Notes: generated from the sequence alone by a model not told the origin. Counted from the first letter of the stretch, positions 16,113 to 24,972 are shown. The stretch is DNA of 45,536 nucleotides from CAUZEB01 sp963578655 (GCA_963578655.1 CAUZEB010000002.1:1-45536), one strand, 5' to 3'. A program made the numbers and translations.

Positions 16113-17243
16113 ATGCCTACTACAAAATTCAGCGGACCCATATTACTTATTTGCTCGATCGCTGGTACTGTTTTACTCATCTATTTACTCAGAGGTGCTC
16201 TATTTCCTTTCATTGTCGGAATAGCCCTTGCTTATATGCTTCATCCAATTGTTAAAGTCCTTGAAAAACTCTTGCCATGGAGTAGAAAATACCCTGACGT
16301 AAGTCGTCTCACGTCTATTATAGTTGTTTACCTGGTAGCCATAACTGTAATAACGGGGTCTTTATTAATCATAATTCCTCCAGCATTCGAGCAAGCCACG
16401 GCCTTCGCTGAATCTCTTCCTCTGTTTTTCGATAATGCTCAGGAAACCGTTGAAGCCTGGAACGAGCAATTAACAGGTACCATACCTGCGGAGTTAAGAC
16501 AAGAGTTCGTCGATTTGCTCGAAAATGCCGGAGTTATTTTAATTAACTCTTTCCAAGACATTCTAAGGAGAATGTTTAGTCTTGTATCAAGTGCCTTAAC
16601 TATTGTTATTGGGCTAGCTATAGTGCCCATCTTTCTATTTTATATTCTTAAGGATGCGGAAGATCTTTCGGAACGATTTGTATCTCTATTTCCGTCGAAC
16701 ATCCACGTACATGTCCGTAATATCATGATAATCATCAATCATGTACTCTCAAACTACGTCAAGGCCCAATTGACTCTAGCTATAGTTGTAGGACTGCTAG
16801 TTTATATAGGCCTGATTATATTAGGCATACGATTCTCCATCCTTTTGGCTATAGTGGCAGGGTTCTCCGAATTGATTCCTATTGTTGGCCCGATAATTGG
16901 AGCTATCCCAGGGATACTCGTAACTCTAGCTACAGAGCCTGAAAAGATAGTCTGGGTGATTCTGATGTACCTGATGATCCAATTGTTAGAAAACTCATTA
17001 ATGGTTCCTCGTGTACAAAGCCAGGCTTTAAAAGTACATCCCGTCGTAATAATGCTGGCTTTGGTTGTAGGAAGCGAATTTGCAGGCCTCTATGGTCTTA
17101 TTCTGGGGCCACCTATAGTAGCCACCATTAAAGAAGTAATCTATTACCTCAGAAAATGGGATCCGCCTCAAACATTAAGTAAGGCGGAACAAGGACAAAT
17201 CCAGGACGCTACAGACAACAATGACATAGGTGACGAAAATTAA
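16113..17243 (+). CDS. AI-2E family transporter (PerM/YdiK/UPF0118)
   Basis: This 376-residue integral membrane protein has about eight hydrophobic segments and family stretches such as LFPFIVGIALAYMLHPIVKVLEKL near the N-terminus and SELIPIVGPIIGAIPGILVTL around residue 250. The C-terminal VHPVVIMLALVVGSEFAGLYGLILGPPIVATIKE is also typical. The family includes TqsA, an AI-2 exporter, and also Na+/H+ antiporters and permeases of unknown substrate, so the substrate is not assigned. An extended -10 element lies upstream. The next gene starts 121 bases later. Confidence 0.88.
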   Translation: MPTTKFSGPILLICSIAGTVLLIYLLRGALFPFIVGIALAYMLHPIVKVLEKLLPWSRKYPDVSRLTSIIVVYLVAITVITGSLLIIIPPAFEQATAFAESLPLFFDNAQETVEAWNEQLTGTIPAELRQEFVDLLENAGVILINSFQDILRRMFSLVSSALTIVIGLAIVPIFLFYILKDAEDLSERFVSLFPSNIHVHVRNIMIIINHVLSNYVKAQLTLAIVVGLLVYIGLIILGIRFSILLAIVAGFSELIPIVGPIIGAIPGILVTLATEPEKIVWVILMYLMIQLLENSLMVPRVQSQALKVHPVVIMLALVVGSEFAGLYGLILGPPIVATIKEVIYYLRKWDPPQTLSKAEQGQIQDATDNNDIGDEN

Positions 17244-17364
17244 TACTTGCTTAATCTCGTGTAAAACTATGATAATGATCGCTGTGAATTCTCTTTACGT
17301 TCACTATAACTCCTTATCACTCGAAACATGAACAAACCATACAATATTACAGGGATTTGGACTG

Positions 17365-18030
17365 ATGACGGTCAAAGTTATATTACTCGATTATGATGAT
17401 ACGCTTGTGGATACTTTTGGATCTCGTCTACTTGCTGCGAAACTTGCTGCTGAAGGGATTCTCGATCCCGAATTGGATATGAATGCTATTATGAGGAACT
17501 CGGCAGGACGTCCTCAACGTGATATTTGGAAAGATCTGGCCGACAATGATCGCACGGCAGAGGTATTAATGGGAAAATATATGAATCTCTATTGGAATGA
17601 GACCAGTAAGTCTATACAGATATTTCCAGGTGTGGAAGATCTGCTGTCTGAGCTCATGCTTAGGAAATTAAAAATCGGGATAGTCACTTCTAAAGTGCGT
17701 CTGATGCATAACGCAACAGGTCCGTATGGCGTATTGGTCGAAATAAAACGACTCGGCCTCAATGATATCTTTGATGTAATAGTTGGATGGCCTGATGTTG
17801 AAGAAAGCAAACCTCATCCTGCTCCAATTTATTACGCTTTAAATCAACTACAGTTATCACCTAACGATGCCATTATGGTAGGTGATAGTCATATCGACAT
17901 TAAAGCGGCTAAACGTGCCGGGGTTACATCAGCTGCAGCTAAGTGGGGAACTTTAAACGAACATCTATTGATTGAATCTAATCCAGACTACGTTCTAGAA
18001 TTGCCCCACCAATTAACTGAATTAGTGTAA
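17365..18030 (+). CDS. HAD-superfamily phosphatase, PGP/beta-PGM subfamily
   Basis: This 221-residue protein carries all HAD motifs: the nucleophile aspartate pair in LLDYDDTLVDT (residues 7-17), motif II in IGIVTSK (residues 109-115), the lysine in VEESKPHP, and the metal-binding acids in IMVGDSHIDIKAAKRAG. The helical cap between motifs I and II places it with phosphoglycolate phosphatase and pyrophosphatase PpaX-like enzymes. It would hydrolyse a small phosphometabolite in the cytoplasm; the substrate is not predictable. It ends 7 bases before the first crotonase gene, so it probably belongs to the same operon as the following crotonases and acyl-CoA synthetase. Confidence 0.86.
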   Translation: MTVKVILLDYDDTLVDTFGSRLLAAKLAAEGILDPELDMNAIMRNSAGRPQRDIWKDLADNDRTAEVLMGKYMNLYWNETSKSIQIFPGVEDLLSELMLRKLKIGIVTSKVRLMHNATGPYGVLVEIKRLGLNDIFDVIVGWPDVEESKPHPAPIYYALNQLQLSPNDAIMVGDSHIDIKAAKRAGVTSAAAKWGTLNEHLLIESNPDYVLELPHQLTELV

Positions 18031-18037
18031 TAATCCA

Positions 18038-18808
18038 GTGACTTCAAATACTATTCGAACACAAACCTTCGAACGACTATCAATTATAACGATAGCATGT
18101 AATATAACAAGTTATTCGCAGAACGAAAAAATGGTCTTCGAGTTAAAAGACGCCCTTACTCATCTTTCCCAAGATGAGGGTACATGGGTCATTATTCTTA
18201 CCGGTGAGAACGACGCATTCTTCACAAGTGTTGACCTGTCATCACTGCCGTGTTCGACAAATTTACTAACCGCCATCTCGGTACTTAAATGTTCCGACCA
18301 TATCGCATCAATACAAAAGCCAGTTATAGCCGCATTAAATGGAGACATTCTGGATCAAGGTTTAGAGTTAGCGTTAGCTTGTGACATACGCATAGCCTCC
18401 ATCAAATCAGTTTTTGGCCTTACGCAAATTAAAAGAGGACTAATACCATGGGATGGCGGAACTCAACGGCTTCCAAGACTTATAGGGAAGGCACGAGCTT
18501 TGGAAATGATCCTTTCACCTCTGATTATACCTTCAAATAGGGCTTTCAATATCGGCCTGGTTAACCAAATAGTTCAACCTAATAAAGTACTGGATACAGC
18601 GAAAGAAACTGCTTCGTCAATCATTAAGCACGGGCCAATTGCTGCTAGATATCTCAAAGAGGCCATTTCCAGTGGACTGGATATGAAACTCGATCAAGGA
18701 CTCAAGCTCGAAAACGATTTGGGATTAATTCTACATAGTACGGGCGATCGGAAAGAAGGCATAAATTCATTCCTAGAACGCCGTAGTCCTAAATATAAAG
18801 GAGAATAA
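18038..18808 (+). CDS. Enoyl-CoA hydratase/isomerase family protein lacking one catalytic Glu
   Basis: This 256-residue protein has the crotonase fold: KPVIAALNGDILDQGLELALACDIRIAS followed by GGTQRLPRLIGKARALEM. The first catalytic glutamate position is kept (E110 in GLELA). The second, 20 residues later, is glutamine (Q130 in FGLTQIKRG). The oxyanion-hole stretch normally SGADL reads TSVDL. It is therefore unlikely to be a standard hydratase; it may be an isomerase-like, hydrolase or non-catalytic partner of the next gene. The GTG at 18038 gives the expected length, although no strong ribosome binding site precedes it. It lies in the HAD-crotonase-crotonase-ligase run. Confidence 0.82.
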   Translation: MTSNTIRTQTFERLSIITIACNITSYSQNEKMVFELKDALTHLSQDEGTWVIILTGENDAFFTSVDLSSLPCSTNLLTAISVLKCSDHIASIQKPVIAALNGDILDQGLELALACDIRIASIKSVFGLTQIKRGLIPWDGGTQRLPRLIGKARALEMILSPLIIPSNRAFNIGLVNQIVQPNKVLDTAKETASSIIKHGPIAARYLKEAISSGLDMKLDQGLKLENDLGLILHSTGDRKEGINSFLERRSPKYKGE

Positions 18809-18841
18809 CACTGAATGGACTTAAAATAAAGTGAGGAGAAA

Positions 18842-19582
18842 GTGTATTTCTTGACACCAGAATCAAATACTATTTTATATACTAAAGACGCTGGTGTAGC
18901 TCAAATAGTTTTAAACAGACCAGAATATATCAACGCATACAACACCAACATGAGGGACGAATTATTTCAGGTTCTCTTAGCCATTAGAGATGATCCCGAA
19001 GTTTTGGTTGCCATTTTTCAAGGATCAGGATCACGTGGCTTCTGCTCCGGGGCTGACCTAACAGAATTCAATACCGCTCCTTCGCAAACTGTAGCTAGAA
19101 AAACTCGATCGGATCGTGATATATGGGACATATTCCTGAATCTACACAAACCCCTGATAGCAGCTTTACACGGCTATGTAATTGGAGTTGGATTGGAACT
19201 TGCTAGTTTGTGCGATTTCCGTATAGCTGCTCATGACACTTTTTTCCAAATGCCTGAAGTCGCTCTAGGTATGATACCTACAGCTGGTGGTACTCAAACT
19301 ATTCCTCGTATCATCACCTCGAGTTACAGTATCGAGATGATGTTAACTAATAAACGTTTGTCAGCTAAAGAAGCAAAATCCATCGGGCTTGTGCATCATG
19401 TGGTTTCGAGGAGCAATTTAAATCGGACAGTCACGCGATTAGCTCGTATACTAACATCGCATAACCCTGCCACATTAACCATCGCGAAGAGAGCTATTAT
19501 CGATGGGATTGACCTACCACTTTGCGATGGATTAAAACTCGAAGAGCATCTTTTAAAAAACCTATTATCTGACAATGTATAA
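18842..19582 (+). CDS. Enoyl-CoA hydratase
   Basis: This 246-residue crotonase has both catalytic glutamates: E119 in GVGLELASLCDFRIA and E139 in FQMPEVALGMIP. The SGADL oxyanion-hole stretch is also intact (residues 69-73). It should hydrate trans-2-enoyl-CoA to 3-hydroxyacyl-CoA in fatty-acid or aromatic-acid breakdown. The GTG at 18842 is preceded by GAGGAG with about 5 bases. It follows its degenerate paralogue by 33 bases and precedes an acyl-CoA synthetase, so the three likely handle the same CoA-activated acid. Confidence 0.88.
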   Translation: MYFLTPESNTILYTKDAGVAQIVLNRPEYINAYNTNMRDELFQVLLAIRDDPEVLVAIFQGSGSRGFCSGADLTEFNTAPSQTVARKTRSDRDIWDIFLNLHKPLIAALHGYVIGVGLELASLCDFRIAAHDTFFQMPEVALGMIPTAGGTQTIPRIITSSYSIEMMLTNKRLSAKEAKSIGLVHHVVSRSNLNRTVTRLARILTSHNPATLTIAKRAIIDGIDLPLCDGLKLEEHLLKNLLSDNV

Positions 19583-19656
19583 ACTCTGATAAGAATACAG
19601 GGTTGAAGTACTTTGAAATATAAGTTACTGAGTAACAAATTGGAGAGTTCTAGGAT

Positions 19657-21252
19657 ATGAACACTACAGAATGCTTGGAAATAGCAGCCCTTATAGCTCC
19701 TGATCGCTTGGCGGTAGTTTTTGAAAACAATCGCTTTACGTATGATGCGATACTCAAAAGAGTTAACCGTCTCGCAACCGCTTTGTCACGTCTTGGTATA
19801 CAAAGAGGCGATAGGGTAGCTATTATTCAAGTTAACACCAATGAACATATAGAAACATACTTTGCTGTGGCCAAATTAGATGCAGTATTCGTTCCGTTGA
19901 ATTTCAGATCAAGGGAGGACGAATTAACTTACATGATCAACGTGTCAGGCGCTAAAATAGTGCTAGCAGGACCTAGATATCGTGACCTCATTCTGTCTAT
20001 TATTCACAAACTCGATACGGTTGAGTACTTTATATCCCTGGAAGACGATACGAATGCAACTTATCCTTCATTAAAATTGCCAACCAACTGGCAATCATAC
20101 GAGACACTGATTACAAATGAATCCCAGTATGCAAGTCATCCGGTATCTGATGGCGACGATCTTTCAATAATAATGTTCACCGCTGGAACAACTGGTTCAC
20201 CTAAAGGTGTGATGTTAAGTCATGAAAGTTTCACATCCTACATCCTCGATAATGTTACACCGATTGAGCTCGATATCGAGGAAAGGAATATACTCACAGT
20301 CCCCTTATACCATATAGCGGGCGTCCAAGCCATGATGGCAGCTATATATGGGGGACGTACGCTAGTTATACAAAGACAATTCGACTCTTCCGGATGGATT
20401 AACTTGGTTGAAAGTGAGAAAGTTGATAGAGCTATGTTAGTTCCTACAATGCTCAAGCAAATTATGGATAATCCAAACTTTGCTCTACATGACCTCAGTA
20501 GTTTGAAGATTATCACCTACGGAGCAGCTCCCATGCCCTTGGATATTATAAAGAGAGCTATAGCAGCTTTCCCTGATACGCATTTCATCAATGCTTTTGG
20601 ACAAACAGAGACAGCAGCTACGATCAGTATGCTACCTCCTGAAGCTCATGTACTCACAGGATCTCCAAGCGAAGTTGAGCTCAAAATGAAGAGACTGGCA
20701 TCAATTGGTAAACCTTTGCCGGATGTAGATGTCAGAATTGTAGATGAAGACGGCATATCCGTCCCCATAGGTGTAATAGGTGAAATAGTAGCCCGAGGTC
20801 CCAGAGTAATGAAAGGTTACTGGATGGAAGAAAATGCTACAAAAGAGACCATCATAGAAGGATGGCTACACACAGGCGATTTAGGATACTTAGATGATGA
20901 AGGTTATATATTTCTTTCTGGTCGAGCCAAAGATTTCATCAAACGAGGAGGAGAAATGATATCACCCGAAGAAGTCGAACGAGTGATTCAATCTCATCCT
21001 GCAATTGATGAAGCAGCGATAATAGGCATACCCGACACCGAATGGGGGGAACGAGTAAGGGCGATTGTGGTTATTAAAGGAAACATAATTCTCAGCGAGA
21101 GTGAAATTATTGAATATTGTAGACAGCGCCTCGCTAGTTTCAAGAAACCAGAATCCGTTATCTTCACAAGGAAACTCCCTCGTAATTCTCTAGGTAAGGT
21201 ACTCAAACGAGTCCTACGAGAATCTTACAGCCATCCTTTAAGTTGTTCTTAA
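19657..21252 (+). CDS. Acyl-CoA synthetase (AMP-forming, class I adenylate-forming)
   Basis: This 531-residue enzyme activates a carboxylic acid with ATP and joins it to CoA. Adenylation signatures are the P-loop-like MFTAGTTGSPKG (about 173-184), YGAAPMPLD, FGQTETA, LHTGDLGYLDDEGYIFLSGRAKDFIKRGGEMISP (the A7-A8 hinge) and the C-terminal catalytic lysine in RNSLGKVLKR. It resembles long- or medium-chain fatty-acyl and cyclohexanecarboxylate ligases; acid specificity is not readable. The ATG at 19657 follows GGAGAG by about 9 bases. It closes the crotonase operon and its stop overlaps the converging pseudogene by 4 bases. Confidence 0.92.
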   Translation: MNTTECLEIAALIAPDRLAVVFENNRFTYDAILKRVNRLATALSRLGIQRGDRVAIIQVNTNEHIETYFAVAKLDAVFVPLNFRSREDELTYMINVSGAKIVLAGPRYRDLILSIIHKLDTVEYFISLEDDTNATYPSLKLPTNWQSYETLITNESQYASHPVSDGDDLSIIMFTAGTTGSPKGVMLSHESFTSYILDNVTPIELDIEERNILTVPLYHIAGVQAMMAAIYGGRTLVIQRQFDSSGWINLVESEKVDRAMLVPTMLKQIMDNPNFALHDLSSLKIITYGAAPMPLDIIKRAIAAFPDTHFINAFGQTETAATISMLPPEAHVLTGSPSEVELKMKRLASIGKPLPDVDVRIVDEDGISVPIGVIGEIVARGPRVMKGYWMEENATKETIIEGWLHTGDLGYLDDEGYIFLSGRAKDFIKRGGEMISPEEVERVIQSHPAIDEAAIIGIPDTEWGERVRAIVVIKGNIILSESEIIEYCRQRLASFKKPESVIFTRKLPRNSLGKVLKRVLRESYSHPLSCS

Positions 21253-21566
21253 TGATCACAATTTATAGGTACGCTCAAAGCATTTTGGGAGACTTTTGGA
21301 TGAAGGGCTATTTTTATACCTGGCATTGCACTACAGATTCCTGATTTCAATGAGGCGATTCTATACAATGATGTCCAAATGTACTCAATAGCAAATGGAG
21401 CCTTGCCAATTAAGAATTTAGGAAAATCTCTCATTTCAGCCGTAACTTCCAAATCCTTGTATTGAAGACTGCCTTCACCAACCCTATATATTCCTGCGTC
21501 TATTGTCCATATAAATTTTACGAACAGCGAGTTACTGGGGTCCAATTTATGTAGTGTTGCTACCAT
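21249..21566 (-). pseudogene. Truncated N-terminal domain of an enolase-superfamily (mandelate racemase-like) enzyme
   Basis: The 105-residue frame reads as the capping domain of a mandelate racemase/muconate lactonizing enzyme: GIYRVGEGSLQYKDLEV, then FLIGKAPFAIEYIWTSLYR, then CSAMPGIKIALHPKVSQNAL. In intact homologues the last part is AIxGIDIALWDIKGKALG and leads into the barrel with the catalytic lysines. Here the frame stops right there, and the following DNA is the coding end of the acyl-CoA synthetase on the other strand. About 250-300 residues of barrel are missing, so the gene cannot be active. The start is also irregular. I read it as a deletion remnant. Confidence 0.72.
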
Positions 21567-21645
21567 CCTGAATGTTTTAATTTATATTATTTTCAATTAA
21601 CATATCCTAATATGTATCACGCCGCAATCGATTAATACTCTAGCT

Positions 21646-21682
21646 TATGGCTTTTATATCATTTTGCATAATGGAAGCCATA
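21646..21682. repeat. Imperfect hairpin downstream of serS
   Basis: Arms TATGGCTT (21646-21653) and AAGCCATA (21675-21682) are complementary around a 21-base loop. It lies 37 bases past the serS stop on the minus strand. There is no adjacent T-tract, so it is at best a weak 3'-end structure. Confidence 0.25.
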
Positions 21683-21718
21683 GCACACAGGTAACCAATT
21701 GAATCACCAAACCAAATT

Positions 21719-22978
21719 TCAGGAAATATCATCGAAGCCGGTATAGGGCCGCAAGACTGCAGGTATTTCTACAGTCCCATCAGACCTCTGATAATTTTCC
21801 AAAATAGCGATTATCACCCTCGGAAGTGCTAATCCAGAGCCATTTAGGGTATGTACGAATTGTGGCTTATCCCCTACATTTGGACGGTATCTGATAGACG
21901 CACGTCTAGCTTGAAATTCATCGCAGTTAGAGCATGAACTTACTTCCAACCACTCCTCACTACCTGGAGCCCACATCTCTATATCAAAGGTCTTCACTGC
22001 AGAAAAACCCAAATCACCCGTGGACAGCTTAATCACCCTATATGGGATCTCTAATCTTTCGCAAACCCTTTCAGCATCTGCTACTAATCGTTCAAGTTCT
22101 AAATCTGATTCTGTTGGTTCTACCAATTTATACATTTCCACCTTCTCGAATTGGTGTACTCTCTTTATCCCTCTGGTATCCCTACCGGCCGCAGCTTTTT
22201 CTCTTCTAAAACAAGGCGTATGAGCCACATAGTAAAGTGGTAACGTTCCAGGAGCTAATATTTCATCTCTGTGAAGATTAGTAATCGGAACTTCAGCTGT
22301 TGGAACCAACCACAAATCGTCGTCTTCGTCGTGGTACATAGTGTCGTAAAATTTAGGGAGATGCCCACTGCTTATAGCGGATGTACTGCTAACAAGATAT
22401 GGCAGATATATCTCTTCGTACCCATGTTCATTTGTATGAAGGTCTACCATCCAATTGACCAGAGCTCGCTGAAGTCTGGATCCCTTTCCTTTAAGTATGA
22501 AAAACCTGGAACCGGACAGTTTAGCCCCTCGTTGGAAATCTATAATATCTAAGTTCTCACCTATCTCCCAATGAGGCAATGGATGAAAATCGTTCGGAGA
22601 TTTAAATGATACATCTCGGACAACTATGTTGTCCGATTCATCCTTGCCATATGGAACATCTTGACGTGGGATATTTGGCACATTGAGCATCAGAGTCTCG
22701 ATTTTACCCTCGATTTTCCTGGTTTCCTCTTCAAGGGTCTTTATATTTTTCCCCATCATTCTCATTTGATGGATTAAACTCTCAGATAGATCTCCTGTTC
22801 TACTAATAATTTTATTAATTTCGTTACGTTGTGCTCTCAAACCATCTGATCTAACTATAATAGAACGCCGTTTGCCATCCAACTCCAATATCTCATCGAC
22901 CGGCACACTATCCCCTCTAAGCCTTACGGATTCTTTAACCAGCTCAGGATTCTTACGAATTAGTTCGATGTTAAGCAC
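21719..22978 (-). CDS. serS: Serine--tRNA ligase
   Basis: This 419-residue protein is a bacterial class II SerRS, which charges tRNA-Ser and tRNA-Sec. The N-terminal coiled-coil arm is at about residues 25-105 and binds the long variable arm of tRNA-Ser. The catalytic core shows LVPTAEVPITNLHRDEIL, TPCFRREKAAAGRDTRGIKRVHQFEKVEMYK (motif 2) and the end motif NGSGLALPRVIIAILENYQ (motif 3). The start is GTG 22978, with GGAAGG 6 bases upstream, giving the normal MLNIELIRKNPELV N-terminus. It appears to be a single-gene unit. Confidence 0.96.
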   Translation of the reverse strand: MLNIELIRKNPELVKESVRLRGDSVPVDEILELDGKRRSIIVRSDGLRAQRNEINKIISRTGDLSESLIHQMRMMGKNIKTLEEETRKIEGKIETLMLNVPNIPRQDVPYGKDESDNIVVRDVSFKSPNDFHPLPHWEIGENLDIIDFQRGAKLSGSRFFILKGKGSRLQRALVNWMVDLHTNEHGYEEIYLPYLVSSTSAISSGHLPKFYDTMYHDEDDDLWLVPTAEVPITNLHRDEILAPGTLPLYYVAHTPCFRREKAAAGRDTRGIKRVHQFEKVEMYKLVEPTESDLELERLVADAERVCERLEIPYRVIKLSTGDLGFSAVKTFDIEMWAPGSEEWLEVSSCSNCDEFQARRASIRYRPNVGDKPQFVHTLNGSGLALPRVIIAILENYQRSDGTVEIPAVLRPYTGFDDIS

Positions 22979-23546
22979 TTAATACCTTCCACATTAATTC
23001 TCATCGTCACGCGCTAAAATCAAACCCAGCATCTTCAATTCATAAACCTTCACTAGCAAAGATTCGTTATCCATAGTGATCTACATTAACCGATCTGGGC
23101 TAATCTTGACCTTACGTAATGCCCTGTTGAGAGGACAACCAGACATAAGATACCTCATTTATAGATGGTAGGCCAGTACGTATTTAATAGCGTGTTCGCA
23201 CAAAATCTTAAATCAAGTTCTTTGAAACGAGTATCCGGACTTCAGTTACTATGAATTTAACTACAACAGAAAGATTTAGATGTACCATTAGTAATTACAA
23301 CTGTTCGGCATAAACAAAGGAATGATTTGACCTGATTTGTTGGAATATGTAAACTGTGCTAGCTGCAATTGCCATTCATAATCACAACCCTTGGATTATT
23401 GAATAGCCTTTTAGCCGTTTTCAAACCAACCTTCCGATTGTATGATTAGTTTAAAAGGAACGAAATTTATATTTGATCTAAACTTATACTGATTAGGAAT
23501 TAGATGCACCCAAACATCATCTCTAGTCCACTCTATAGTAAATGAC
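22979..23546. other. 568-base intergenic region, no gene recognised
   Basis: It separates divergent serS and the small unknown gene at 23547. No T-box motif for serS is visible. The only promoter candidate I noticed points to the right, at 23327-23355. Nothing else was recognised. Confidence 0.4.
23327..23355 (+). promoter_or_regulatory. Candidate sigma70 promoter
   Basis: TTGACC at 23327-23332 and TAAACT at 23350-23355 are separated by 17 bases (5/6 and 4/6 matches to consensus). It could drive the unknown gene at 23547 and possibly the hadAB-like genes beyond it. Called by eye, with no supporting data. Confidence 0.3.
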
Positions 23547-23909
23547 ATGACTCAACACACGAAAGTAACAGACTATGGCGATCAGCTGATTTCTGTTCCT
23601 AGAGCACATCTGCGGATGGAACTCGTACAAACTACAGATGGCCTGGTCCTGACCCACGAGGGCAAATCAGTATTGGAATGCTATTTAACAGAAAATGGCA
23701 TGTTGATAGCGGGATTTATTGCCAAAGCTCTAGGCGTTAACATACCACCCATGAATCACCCGATACCAATTAGAGTTTCCACCGGTGTTTTATATCGTGC
23801 ATTAGGAATATCTTACCTGGATTTACACAATCAGGAATCCTATAAACTACTTGAAAGACTCCTAGAAGAAGCGGAACTACAGCGGAGAGGAACTAATGAA
23901 AGTCTTTAA
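23547..23909 (+). CDS. Hypothetical protein
   Basis: This 120-residue protein is not recognised. It is mostly soluble, with no signal peptide or membrane segment. The C-terminal part (LYRALGISYLDLHNQESYKLLERLLEEAELQRR) is helical and charged. A central hydrophobic segment (GMLIAGFIAKALGV) may be a buried helix. The start at ATG 23547 has only a weak ribosome binding site. It precedes the dehydratase genes on the same strand by 172 bases, so co-expression is possible but not shown. Confidence 0.45.
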   Translation: MTQHTKVTDYGDQLISVPRAHLRMELVQTTDGLVLTHEGKSVLECYLTENGMLIAGFIAKALGVNIPPMNHPIPIRVSTGVLYRALGISYLDLHNQESYKLLERLLEEAELQRRGTNESL

Positions 23910-23932
23910 TCTAGGAGGAGCATCCGCAAGTC

Positions 23933-24040
23933 ATGTATCACAAATTTAATTTAGACTTCAACGAATGGTTAACTGGCAACTCCGTTGATTTGATCCCTTC
24001 GTACATCTATAATCATCTGCGTCATCTAACAATCTTTTAA
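23933..24040 (+). CDS. Possible 35-residue small protein
   Basis: An ATG at 23933 opens 35 codons (MYHKFNLDFNEWL...) ending at TAA 24038-24040. A strong AGGAGGAG at 23913-23920 precedes it, although the 12-base spacer is long. The peptide is aromatic-rich with no recognised motif. The Shine-Dalgarno is not near any other start, which is the main reason to list it. It could also be chance. Confidence 0.22.
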   Translation: MYHKFNLDFNEWLTGNSVDLIPSYIYNHLRHLTIF

Positions 24041-24081
24041 ATGCTAAGTAGAAACTGAATATAGGAAAGACGGTCCTTATT

Positions 24082-24486
24082 GTGTCTTTAGACTACTCAG
24101 AGTTAATACCAGGACAAAAGATATCGGTTCAAAATTATGTATTGGACTATGACATCATTCAAAGATATGTAGATGCGGTGGGAGGTCACCATCCATCTTC
24201 AGACGACACAGGGCATTTAAACCTTGTTCCACCAATGGCCATCGCATCTTTATGGCTTCGCAGTGTGATTAAGGAATTGGAAATCCCTGGTGGTACTCTA
24301 CACGTAGGCCAAGAATTAGAATTCACTCGAGCTGCACGGATCGGAGATAGAATCGAATGTACGGCCACTATACTCCAAAACACAGTTAGAAAAGATATCA
24401 GATTCATGGTGATTCAACTTAAGGTTACTAACGATGCCTGTCAGCCTATCATGCTAGGCAAAGGCACTTTAACTTTACCTGAATAA
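24082..24486 (+). CDS. HadA-like (non-catalytic) MaoC-fold dehydratase subunit
   Basis: This 134-residue hotdog-fold protein resembles the FAS1-type/HadA dehydratase subunit: a helix, then PPMAIASLWLR, then LHVGQELEFTRAARIGDRIECTATI. At the hydratase-2 motif of MaoC proteins (DxNPxH) it has GGHHPSS, so the catalytic Asp and His are absent. In mycobacterial HadAB one subunit is also non-catalytic and shapes the acyl groove. It starts at GTG 24082 and is followed 25 bases later by the catalytic-type subunit, so the pair probably forms a heterodimeric 3-hydroxyacyl-ACP dehydratase in type II fatty-acid synthesis. The neighbouring plsX and fabG support this. Confidence 0.75.
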   Translation: MSLDYSELIPGQKISVQNYVLDYDIIQRYVDAVGGHHPSSDDTGHLNLVPPMAIASLWLRSVIKELEIPGGTLHVGQELEFTRAARIGDRIECTATILQNTVRKDIRFMVIQLKVTNDACQPIMLGKGTLTLPE

Positions 24487-24511
24487 TGGTGAAACGATAG
24501 CGAGTGCGGAA

Positions 24512-24922
24512 ATGATAAAGGGCGAATATTTACCTACTATTGAAAAAGTTATCACGCAGCTTATGATTAACCAATATGCAGAAGCTTCTGGTGATTTTAA
24601 CCCCATACATGTCGATGAGCAATACGCTAGGAAATCTCGATTTGGTAGTACAATAGCCCACGGTATGATGATCGCTGCGTCTATATCAGAGTTAATGACG
24701 ATGACCTTTAAACAAGATTGGTTAAATAGAGGTCGCCTAAAAATACGATTCAGGGCTCCAGTTTTCCCCGGTGACACTGTAACGACAGTAGGTCAAGTGC
24801 GAAACATCAACCTTTTAAACAACAAGAAAATCATTAACTGTTCTATAGAAGTCCGGCGACAGACCAACGAGGTAGCTATTTCTGGAGAGGCAACTGTAAC
24901 TCTTAATGAGAAAGAAAAATGA
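24512..24922 (+). CDS. HadB-like MaoC-fold 3-hydroxyacyl-ACP dehydratase subunit
   Basis: This 136-residue protein carries an intact hydratase-2 motif, ASGDFNPIHVDEQYARK, with D28, N30 and H33 in the catalytic spacing. The following FGSTIAHGMM and the late VFPGDTVTTVGQV strand complete the MaoC hotdog fold. It would dehydrate 3-hydroxyacyl-ACP (or -CoA) to trans-2-enoyl thioester. It lies directly after the HadA-like gene and 144 bases before plsX. A role in CoA-linked breakdown is the alternative, but the FAS-type neighbours favour synthesis. Confidence 0.82.
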   Translation: MIKGEYLPTIEKVITQLMINQYAEASGDFNPIHVDEQYARKSRFGSTIAHGMMIAASISELMTMTFKQDWLNRGRLKIRFRAPVFPGDTVTTVGQVRNINLLNNKKIINCSIEVRRQTNEVAISGEATVTLNEKEK

Positions 24923-24957
24923 GAATATCATTATTATGACTCCTCTCAAGCGAATAT

Positions 24958-24972
24958 TGTATAGTCTATACA
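24958..24972. promoter_or_regulatory. Dyad in the plsX leader, possible operator
   Basis: TGTATAG (24958-24964) and CTATACA (24966-24972) form a perfect inverted repeat around one central base, 94 bases before plsX. The half-site form resembles operators of GntR-type regulators. No regulator gene is in the window, so the assignment is inference. Confidence 0.35.
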
